From contig DEUU01000007.1 in assembly GCA_002362735.1 (NCBI GenBank), forward strand, positions 1 to 5,958: DNA of 5,958 bases. Reading direction: 5' to 3'. The stretch comes from Dehalococcoidia bacterium UBA3254 (GTDB lineage Bacteria; Chloroflexota; Dehalococcoidia; Dehalococcoidales; UBA3254). Of this stretch, positions 1 through 5,528 are shown piece after piece. The notes under the pieces are model-generated. The model was not told the origin of the DNA, made no database searches, and saw only the letters and a list, made by a program, of their open reading frames with translations. The position numbers were made by a program, and so were the translations under genes. The first letter of the stretch is position 1; every line of letters starts with the position of its first letter.

Positions 1-346
1 AAAGGTAGCCCCAGTTTCACGCTAAACCTCTGTGCATTCGATATGTGAACTATGAAATATTGAATAATTCCTGAACGTCATTGATTTTAATTCTTTTCAG
101 ACTCTGCCTCATATAATACTTTATTATAATCTATCTTAATCATATTAATTAACAGAAGATTAGCTCTGCTATTTTATATCAAACGAACTTGTCGCAAATT
201 ATCTTTTAAATTTCTCAATTCTTATTCGATAATAACATTTCCATGAACTGAACGAGGTCCTTTAAAGTTTGATACCCACCCGGCTTATTTATTTGTAGAA
301 CAACCTTACAATTGACCTACACTAACAGTGTGAAGTCAGACCCTGG
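1..346. other. AT-rich non-coding stretch downstream of the esterase gene
   Basis: I see no gene, tRNA or rRNA here. Every frame is broken by stops within short distances. The plus frame starting at base 1 stays open only to a TGA at 46-48, so a fragment of a gene from the left cannot be excluded but has no support. The stretch is very AT-rich, with TATAAT-like strings around 112-130, including an inverted repeat TATAATA-CTT-TATTATA at 112-128. Such strings arise easily by chance at this composition. A short hairpin lies just past the esterase stop and is listed separately. Confidence 0.6.
313..338 (-). terminator. Weak hairpin just past the esterase stop codon
   Basis: Nine bases after the esterase stop on the minus strand there is a stem-loop. 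TGAC (313-316) pairs with GTCA (335-338), and ACACT (319-323) pairs with AGTGT (327-331) around the loop AAC. A T-G wobble (318/332) and a small internal bulge lie between the two stems. It sits where a transcript end would be expected. However, the minus-strand bases that follow are not a U-run, so it does not meet the rule for an intrinsic terminator. It may only protect the 3' end of the mRNA, or be chance. Confidence 0.25.
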
Positions 347-1882
347 TTATGGAATCTCTAACTTGATGTCATCCCAAAGTTCCCGCTCCACACTACCGAG
401 GTCATTCGCCATCTTGCAGGTGGTATCAAATATCATGGTGGCACGGTCATTTATATTATACGCAGGCCATAACGGCAGACCTTTATGATTGGGGTTGCCG
501 CTGCGGGCAAATTGAATCCATGCGTCACTGACCCTCCCTGCCAATTCCTTGACCTCCGGACCGCCTTGGGTCATTACCTTTGGAATATCTGTATTATAAA
601 AAACAAACGGTATTTCAACGGTATGCGGAGCGCCCAATTTGCCGCCACCAGCAGGTGTACGCCAGGCAAAAAGATATAAGTAAACCGGCGCTTCACCCTG
701 AATACTCTTACGTTCCGCCAGTATAATTGCCTTCATCCGCATCCACCGGTCTGTAGTCAATAGAAAATAAAGCTCGCTTGGGCTTAATCCTGGATGTGCT
801 TTTTTATATGTTTTAATCACATAATCTGCATTATTTTTCCCTATTAGATCTATAACGCGTTGTCGTAGCTGTGCTTCGTCTAAATTGAAAGCTTCTTTAT
901 CATTCAAGGATACCGCCATGAACGATTCTTCGTGGGTATTGCAGCCAACCAATATAGGGATATTAGCTGACACTGACGAAGCAACCGGAGAAAAAGGATG
1001 TGAGGGTAAAATGTTACCATCCAAACATGGAGAGAATGGTAAAGGACTTGCACCATGATAATCACCGAGAACTTTCCCCATAGCCGATAATAGACACTCT
1101 ACTGGCATGGTCTGCAATTTATCAACTTCTGTCGGTTTAATATACAATTCATTTAACATCTTCATTGTCAATTCGTTGGCTTGTTCTCGATTAGTTAAAC
1201 GGAGTGAGATACCGCTTTGTAGAGCAGCGCGGTGGAAGAGACCCTTAGCTTGTGGCATTGCCAGCAATGTGCTTACTTTGGCGCCCCCTCCGGATTCACC
1301 GAAAATCATCACATTTTCAGGGTCTCCGCCGAATACGGAAATATTATCACGCACCCATTGCAGTCCTGCTACCAGATCCAACATTCCGATATTTCCGGAA
1401 GACGCATATTTTTCACCCCCGACATCCCCGAGGTGAAAGTAACCAAATAAATTAAGCCTATGATTAATAGTGACGACTACCACATCACCGCGACGAGATA
1501 AATTTTCACCATTGATCCATGGCCAACTGCCGCTATCATGATCAAAACCACCGCCGTGGCACCAGAACATTACCGGACGTTTAGAACAAGTGTTGGGTCC
1601 AGGGGTCCACACGTTAAGGTACAGACAGTCTTCACTGTAACCTTCGACCGAAGCGTCAGACTGCGGAGCAACCAAATCAAGGTAGTGCATAATTTGGGGT
1701 GATTGATGTCCGAACTTAGATGCATCACGCACCCCTGTCCACGGTGCTGGTTTTCCAGGTGGCATAAAACGCATCTTCCCACCAGTTGGTGCGCCGTATG
1801 GAATACCTTTGAAAGAGTAAACACCATTGCATTCTATGCCGTGGAGTTTTCCTGTTGTAATCTCTACAATAATATTATCCAT
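347..1882 (-). CDS. Type-B carboxylesterase (alpha/beta hydrolase, PnbA/cholinesterase family)
   Basis: This is a 511-residue serine esterase, a normal length for the bacterial members of the family. Seen in the sequence: the family motif EDCLYLNVW at 84-92; the oxyanion-hole motif HGGGF at 109-113; the nucleophile elbow GESGG at 195-199 with Ser197, inside the full family signature starting FGGDPEN at 184; the probable acid Glu318 in GCNTHEE; and the catalytic His420 in GAPHTVEIPFVF. The triad is therefore intact. There is no signal peptide or membrane segment, so it should act in the cytoplasm, hydrolysing carboxylic esters to an acid and an alcohol. The natural substrate cannot be read from the sequence. 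The ATG at 1880-1882 is supported by AAAGGAG at 1888-1894 on the minus strand. The gene follows the kinase gene in the same direction but 368 bases away and with its own promoter, so it is probably a separate transcription unit. Confidence 0.95.
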   Translation of the reverse strand: MDNIIVEITTGKLHGIECNGVYSFKGIPYGAPTGGKMRFMPPGKPAPWTGVRDASKFGHQSPQIMHYLDLVAPQSDASVEGYSEDCLYLNVWTPGPNTCSKRPVMFWCHGGGFDHDSGSWPWINGENLSRRGDVVVVTINHRLNLFGYFHLGDVGGEKYASSGNIGMLDLVAGLQWVRDNISVFGGDPENVMIFGESGGGAKVSTLLAMPQAKGLFHRAALQSGISLRLTNREQANELTMKMLNELYIKPTEVDKLQTMPVECLLSAMGKVLGDYHGASPLPFSPCLDGNILPSHPFSPVASSVSANIPILVGCNTHEESFMAVSLNDKEAFNLDEAQLRQRVIDLIGKNNADYVIKTYKKAHPGLSPSELYFLLTTDRWMRMKAIILAERKSIQGEAPVYLYLFAWRTPAGGGKLGAPHTVEIPFVFYNTDIPKVMTQGGPEVKELAGRVSDAWIQFARSGNPNHKGLPLWPAYNINDRATMIFDTTCKMANDLGSVERELWDDIKLEIP

Positions 1883-1927
1883 GTTCTCTCCTTTGCCGTT
1901 ATTCCGCTCAACCTTATCCTTACCCTC

Positions 1928-1956
1928 TTTATAGCATCTCTAACCTAAAATTTGCA
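1928..1956 (-). promoter_or_regulatory. Probable sigma-70 promoter of the esterase gene (extended -10)
   Basis: On the minus strand the -10 is TATAAA (1928-1933), matching the consensus at five of six bases. It is preceded by TGC, the TGn of an extended -10 (TGCTATAAA). At a 17-base spacing the -35 position (1951-1956) reads TGCAAA, a poor match, which an extended -10 commonly tolerates. Transcription would start near 1921 and give a leader of about 38 bases ending in the AAAGGAG ribosome site. The weak -35 overlaps the inverted repeat at 1948-1965, suggesting regulated expression. Confidence 0.5.
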
Positions 1957-1965
1957 GGCAAATTT
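1948..1965. promoter_or_regulatory. Perfect 8-2-8 inverted repeat, likely repressor operator for the esterase
   Basis: The arms AAATTTGC (1948-1955) and GCAAATTT (1958-1965) are exact reverse complements around the spacer AG. This shape is typical of a site for a dimeric helix-turn-helix repressor. It covers the presumed -35 position of the esterase promoter, so a bound protein would block RNA polymerase. The two-base spacer is too small for an RNA hairpin with all pairs formed, favouring a DNA-binding role. No regulator gene lies next to it, so the binding protein is unknown. Confidence 0.5.
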
Positions 1966-2040
1966 GGCCATGGGAATATCCAGTAATGAATGAGATAGCA
2001 TTGAAAATATCATCATCTCTCCAACGTAAGTCATCATTCG

Positions 2041-2079
2041 GCAGAAAATTTCTGCATCTTTTCTTGCCTGCCTATGCAG
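2041..2079. repeat. Two overlapping inverted repeats
   Basis: GCAGAAA-A-TTTCTGC (2041-2055) is a perfect 7-1-7 palindrome. Overlapping it, CTGCAT (2052-2057) pairs with ATGCAG (2074-2079), and the second arm is followed on the plus strand by TTTTTC. The second structure resembles a weak terminator for plus-strand transcription, but no plus-strand gene lies upstream and the stem is only 6 bp. The palindrome could be a second protein-binding site, more than 100 bases upstream of the esterase promoter. Confidence 0.3.
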
Positions 2080-2250
2080 TTTTTCTCATTGATTAACGGT
2101 TTTTTCAAATACTTCTTTATCCAATCACCAGATGTTAAGACCTTATTATGTTGGAATTATCCCCATACCAATCAGAAATCATTTCAAAAAAGTGGATTCA
2201 TCTTATAATTAACATGATTCTTGATTTCTTGTACATATTTATATAGCAAC

Positions 2251-3342
2251 TTAATACCTGAAGGTAACTGAAATAGAAGTGCCTTTGTCGGGCTTGGAAT
2301 TGATTTTTAGAACACCGTCAAGTAATCTGACTCTTTCATTAATCCCGAGTAATCCTAATTTGTCCTGACTGGGTAGTTTATGCATGTCTCGTAATGAGAA
2401 TCCTTTACCGTTATCCTTCATAGTCATCTTAATAGTTTCTGATTTAAACTCTAATTTGACAACCACCTGAGTAGCTTCCGAATGGCGTCTGACGTTGTTT
2501 AAAGCCTCCTGGGCAATTCGAAAGAGCTGAGTACTGAGTTCCGGGGTAAGTTGACTTTGGGGACCCGTCACTAATATTTTGGCTTCAATAGGAAAATCAT
2601 TGCACAATTGGTCCACTAACCATTTTATTGCGGCTACGGGTCCCAGGTTGTCCAATATTCCCGGCCTCAAGGCAACACTCAATCTCCTTGTATCTGCGGA
2701 AAGGCTTAGAATTACATCTTTAAACTCATTCAATGCCGCCGCTGTTTCTGGCATAACAGTCAGGAGTTCGTCCGTTACCAGTTTCTTGGCACGATTCGCT
2801 AAAAGCCATAATCTTTGGGTGGTGTCGTCATGAATCTCTCTTGCGATACGTTTCCGTTCATCTTCCTGGGCATTAATAGCCCCTTTAATATAGGCCTGAC
2901 GTTCTTTCTCTCGCTCTGCCAGTGCTATTGTTCCGGCCTCCCTCCATTTTTTCAATAAGGTAACGATAATTACTGCGAGCAACGGAATAATTAAAAAGAA
3001 AAGGTTACTGATTAAAGCGGTGGCGTTGGATACCATGTACATTGTTCTTGGTAACATCAGACCAATTGAAAATAACCAGATGACGAGTGTTCCTCGCCAG
3101 TTGAAGACGATCCACGCATATATTAAAGGTATAAGAAAAAGGCTGCCGTTTAAATTATTTTTAAATTCAAAAAAAACCAGATGCCATAACCATTTCCATC
3201 TTGAGTCGCTGAGACTGACGAAAAATAGATGAGAATAATATATTGAAGCCAGGGTTATAATAATAAAGAGAATAATCCAGGTATGAGGATTACGGATGGC
3301 TTTACGTATTTCTGAAACCGAAAGTTCTGCCCCCCGTATCAT
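2251..3342 (-). CDS. NarX/DegS-class sensor histidine kinase with four membrane helices
   Basis: This is the sensor half of a two-component system. Counting from the ATG (363 residues): four predicted membrane helices at about 22-44, 67-82, 85-104 and 110-130; a charged linking helix at 132-165; a HisKA_3 dimerisation domain with REIHDD and phospho-acceptor His171; and an HATPase_c domain with N-box EALNNV (Asn282/Asn283), DNGKG at 310-314 and the glycine motif LGLLG at 329-333. The HDxxxQ pattern (His171, Asp172, Gln176) is known in NarX-type kinases to support phosphatase activity too, so it is probably bifunctional. Loops between helices are short and no PAS, GAF or HAMP domain is visible, so the signal is probably sensed in or near the membrane. 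I chose the ATG at 3340-3342 because it overlaps the regulator stop as ATGA, the usual form of translational coupling. A TTG two codons upstream (3348) is possible. No clear ribosome site is seen. Confidence 0.93.
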   Translation of the reverse strand: MIRGAELSVSEIRKAIRNPHTWIILFIIITLASIYYSHLFFVSLSDSRWKWLWHLVFFEFKNNLNGSLFLIPLIYAWIVFNWRGTLVIWLFSIGLMLPRTMYMVSNATALISNLFFLIIPLLAVIIVTLLKKWREAGTIALAEREKERQAYIKGAINAQEDERKRIAREIHDDTTQRLWLLANRAKKLVTDELLTVMPETAAALNEFKDVILSLSADTRRLSVALRPGILDNLGPVAAIKWLVDQLCNDFPIEAKILVTGPQSQLTPELSTQLFRIAQEALNNVRRHSEATQVVVKLEFKSETIKMTMKDNGKGFSLRDMHKLPSQDKLGLLGINERVRLLDGVLKINSKPDKGTSISVTFRY

Positions 3343-4013
3343 GAACAATGGCCCAGGTCATCAAGTTTAATTAAACCGGCCTGAAGCCCGGTAATCACAG
3401 CCGCTGTCCTGGAACATACATTTAGCTTGGAGAAAATATCTACAAGATAACTCTTTACAGTACGACTTCCCAGGCCCAGTTTGTCAGCAATTTCCTTATT
3501 ACTTAAGCCTTTAGCCAACAGCCCTAAGATTTCCGACTCGCGTGACGTAAGCCTTACTGCGGTATTTATGGATTTAGGCCTGGTGTTATAACGGAGAGCA
3601 TATTTTAGAACTTGCCGGAAGATGCGGGGCGACAGCACTGTCTCCCCTGCGACCATTAAACGTACAGACTGGATAATGTCTTCAACCAGTATATTCTTAG
3701 TCAGATATCCGTCAGCGCCGGATTCTAATATTCCCAGTATATGCTCAATATCGTCATATACGGTAAGAATCATTACTTGAATATCCGGGAAAGCCGTTTT
3801 GATTTGCCGTGTTGCTTCAATTCCGTTCAGTTTAGGTAATCCGATATCCATAATCACAACATCAGGCTTCAACTCAGCCACCAGTCTCACCCCTTCTAAA
3901 CCATCGCTAGCCTCAGCTACTATTTCAAATTGAGCATCTTTCGCCAGCTCATCTTTAAGGGCTTTACATACTAGAGGATGATCATCTACGATGACTGTCT
4001 TAAATATTTTCAT
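3339..4013 (-). CDS. NarL/LuxR-family response regulator
   Basis: This is the DNA-binding partner of the kinase that follows it. Counting from the ATG at 4011-4013 (224 residues): the receiver domain spans about 3-120, with acidic pair Asp10/Asp11, phosphorylated Asp56 in IMDIGLP, Thr84 and Lys106 in YLTKN, all at the expected places. A LuxR-type helix-turn-helix spans about 155-206 (LTSRESEILGLLAKGLSNKEIA, with TVKSYLVDIFSKL as recognition helix). It should dimerise on phosphorylation and bind an inverted repeat near its target promoters. The start is uncertain. In-frame options are ATG 4013, ATG 4022 and TTG 4052, and none has a good ribosome site. I prefer 4013 because MKIFKTVIVDDHP matches the usual short lead into the receiver. 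The stop overlaps the kinase start. Promoter-like TATGAT (4026-4031) and TGTAAT (4044-4049) lie upstream but have no convincing -35. Confidence 0.93.
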   Translation of the reverse strand: MKIFKTVIVDDHPLVCKALKDELAKDAQFEIVAEASDGLEGVRLVAELKPDVVIMDIGLPKLNGIEATRQIKTAFPDIQVMILTVYDDIEHILGILESGADGYLTKNILVEDIIQSVRLMVAGETVLSPRIFRQVLKYALRYNTRPKSINTAVRLTSRESEILGLLAKGLSNKEIADKLGLGSRTVKSYLVDIFSKLNVCSRTAAVITGLQAGLIKLDDLGHCS

Positions 4014-4109
4014 GCCCCACATTTTATCATATAGGCTGATAAAATTACACAAAGTAAAAAAATTGATTAAGTTTTAATGTGGTTGAAAATCTTAAAATGG
4101 TTCTAAAGT

Positions 4110-4125
4110 ATGTACATGAGTACAT
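4110..4125. promoter_or_regulatory. 6-4-6 inverted repeat, candidate response-regulator site
   Basis: ATGTAC (4110-4115) and GTACAT (4120-4125) are exact reverse complements around ATGA. Read another way, TACATG occurs twice as a direct repeat two bases apart. The site lies about midway between the divergent genes, upstream of both presumed promoters. NarL-family regulators often use short inverted half-sites, so it is a reasonable target for the neighbouring regulator, but that link rests on position alone. Confidence 0.35.
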
Positions 4126-4204
4126 GCCCGCTGAAAGCGAACTTAATCTGAAAATACCATCATTTGGACACTTGATCGTCTAAAAGTTTGAGACCATAAG
4201 TTCC

Positions 4205-4234
4205 TTGTAATCATGATGACAAAATCACTACTAT
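4205..4234 (+). promoter_or_regulatory. Weak candidate promoter for the TRAP operon
   Basis: TTGTAA (4205-4210) and TACTAT (4229-4234) are separated by 18 bases, each matching sigma-70 consensus at four of six positions. The start would fall near 4241, leaving a leader of about 27 bases that includes AGGAG at 4256-4260. An alternative pair is TTGATC (4172-4177) with CATAAG (4195-4200). Neither is strong, which would suit a promoter that needs an activator such as the neighbouring response regulator. Confidence 0.25.
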
Positions 4235-4267
4235 TAAACATCATTAAAAAAATTTAGGAGATGAGAG

Positions 4268-5347
4268 ATGAAAAAAGTATTCATTTTACTTTTGGCAATC
4301 GTCATGTTCAGTTCCCTCGTTCTTAGCGGATGCGCCAGCCAAACTAGTGCAACAACACCAGTCCGGTCTTCTACCCCAACTGCATCAAAAGCAGCTAACA
4401 CCACCATTTTGAAAGTGTCGGTTGGAATTCCTGACGGTGATCCGATGGTAGAAGGATTGAAGACCTGGTCTGACGCTTTTAACAAAGCTGCCAATGGGAA
4501 GTTTGAGATGCGTGTATTCTCGGGTGGCAGTCTACTTAATTCGGGTGATATTATTGATGCCGTAAGAAATAATATGATTGAAATAGCTCATGGTAATATC
4601 GGTAGCTCATCCAATAAATATCAATCATTTGGCGTCGCCGAGGTACCTTATTTGTTAAACAATTACGAGGCTAACTATGAATTCCTCAAGCTTGTCTATG
4701 ATTACTACGACAATATCCTTCAGACCAAGTTCAACCAGAAGATGTTAGCTCTTTGGGGCATGGGTTTTACTGAGTTATATTCCTCGAAAAAACCCATCAA
4801 GGTTATGGAAGATTTAAAAGGTTTAAACGTCGGCGCTTATAGTACTCTAGGTGAACAATGCGCTAAAGCGCTGGGTGGTTCGCCAGTTCTCATGAGTTTT
4901 CAGGACGAAGCTGCGGCTTTTCAAAAAGGACTTCTTGATGCCAGCTTGATTGGTGCAGCGGGAGGCATGGCATTCAATAAGTATTGGGAGTTCATTAAGT
5001 ATTACACAAATTCATCACGCGCCGGTATAGGACTCTACGTGACTATGAATCTGGATATGTACAAAAAAATGTCGCCTGACCTTCAGAAGGTAATGGTTGA
5101 CCAGGGACAAAAGTATCAAGAAGATATGAACGTCGCCATGAAAAATTTCTCCTACGTTTGGGCAATAGATCAATTTAAGAAAGGAGGCATGGAAATCTAC
5201 AACTTGCCTCAGGCGGAACGCGCCAGATGGAAAACCGCTAACCAGCCTGTCATGGACGAATATTTTAAGAGCCTGGGAAATGACGCTCAGTTTCTCAGGG
5301 ATGCGGCGGACAAAGCCAACTCGAAATTCCCCTATACAGGCTCTTAA
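4268..5347 (+). CDS. dctP: TRAP transporter substrate-binding lipoprotein, DctP family
   Basis: This protein captures a small solute outside the membrane and hands it to the TRAP permease, which is driven by an ion gradient rather than ATP. It has 359 residues, within the family's range plus a linker. Seen: a lipoprotein signal (Lys2/Lys3, hydrophobic core, lipobox LSGC with Cys22), a Ser/Thr/Pro-rich tether at about 23-45, then the DctP fold with typical landmarks: FSGGSLLNSGDIIDAV at 84-99, LWGMGFTELYSSKKPI at 162-177, EDLKGLNV at 181-188, GGSPVLMSF at 203-211 and FQKGLLDAS at 218-226. The oddity is Gly189, where the family has the near-invariant Arg of the DLKGLKxR motif, which binds the substrate's carboxylate. 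The ligand is therefore uncertain and the symbol is used only at family level. The ATG is backed by AGGAG (4256-4260) seven bases upstream. dctQ follows after 181 bases on the same strand. Confidence 0.95.
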   Translation: MKKVFILLLAIVMFSSLVLSGCASQTSATTPVRSSTPTASKAANTTILKVSVGIPDGDPMVEGLKTWSDAFNKAANGKFEMRVFSGGSLLNSGDIIDAVRNNMIEIAHGNIGSSSNKYQSFGVAEVPYLLNNYEANYEFLKLVYDYYDNILQTKFNQKMLALWGMGFTELYSSKKPIKVMEDLKGLNVGAYSTLGEQCAKALGGSPVLMSFQDEAAAFQKGLLDASLIGAAGGMAFNKYWEFIKYYTNSSRAGIGLYVTMNLDMYKKMSPDLQKVMVDQGQKYQEDMNVAMKNFSYVWAIDQFKKGGMEIYNLPQAERARWKTANQPVMDEYFKSLGNDAQFLRDAADKANSKFPYTGS

Positions 5348-5410
5348 TACTACGCGAGTTCTTAAAGTAGCTTGAATTATCACTATAGATTAATAAAAAA
5401 GGTAGTACAA

Positions 5411-5448
5411 ACTAAAGGGGGTGGAGAATGTCCTTCACTCCCTTTAGT
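5411..5448 (+). promoter_or_regulatory. 16-bp hairpin between dctP and dctQ
   Basis: Bases 5411-5426 pair with 5433-5448 without mismatch, including two G-U pairs, around the six-base loop AATGTC (5427-5432). The stem begins 64 bases after the dctP stop. The following bases (ATATAGTTTC) are not a U-run, so it is not a standard terminator. In transport operons such a hairpin after the binding-protein gene commonly protects the upstream mRNA from 3' exonucleases, or reduces read-through, so that the binding protein outnumbers the permease. That role is inferred here from position and structure. Confidence 0.65.
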
Positions 5449-5528
5449 ATATAGTTTCAACGTAATAACTGCGTATTATAACGAAATATCTCGATACACA
5501 CTATTTTCTTATTCCGGAGGAATATTTT

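Larger units (their letters stand above)
1883..2250. other. Intergenic region between kinase and esterase genes
   Basis: These 368 bases hold no open frame of useful size. The part nearest the esterase contains a good promoter candidate and an operator-like palindrome, listed separately. The middle holds further short inverted repeats (2041-2079). The kinase-side part (about 2100-2250) is AT-rich with no recognised motif. No hairpin followed by a U-run is visible on the minus strand after the kinase stop, so some read-through from the kinase transcript into the esterase gene is possible. Confidence 0.6.
4014..4267. other. Divergent promoter region between the two-component and TRAP operons
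   Basis: About 250 AT-rich bases separate the minus-strand regulator from the plus-strand TRAP operon, so both promoters must lie here unless transcription enters from further away. It contains a 6-4-6 inverted repeat (4110-4125), a weak candidate promoter for dctP, and three CATCAT/ATGATG strings (4158-4163, 4213-4218, 4239-4244) on the dctP side. No open frame of note is present. Confidence 0.6.

Noticed and set aside
112..128. Inverted repeat TATAATA-CTT-TATTATA
   Set aside because: It consists almost only of A and T in a very AT-rich stretch, with no gene nearby in a suitable position, so chance is the simplest explanation.
1107..1436. A 109-codon plus-strand open frame opposite the esterase gene
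   Set aside because: It lies wholly antisense to a well-supported esterase with an intact catalytic triad, has no family resemblance, and low-complexity shadow frames are common opposite long genes.
2052..2084. Plus-strand terminator-like stem followed by TTTTTC
   Set aside because: The stem is 6 bp with a 16-base loop and there is no plus-strand gene upstream for it to end.
4234..4494. An 86-codon minus-strand open frame over the dctP start
   Set aside because: It is antisense to the signal peptide and linker of dctP and would run through the dctP ribosome site. Its protein resembles nothing known.
5015..5383. A 122-codon minus-strand open frame opposite the end of dctP
   Set aside because: It overlaps the conserved C-terminal part of dctP in antisense, has no recognisable motif, and no promoter or ribosome site supports it.
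5391..5448. Minus-strand terminator made of the 5411-5448 hairpin plus a T-run near 5395-5400
   Set aside because: On the minus strand the T-run begins about ten bases after the stem, and no minus-strand gene lies upstream, so a role in the plus-strand dctPQ mRNA is more likely.
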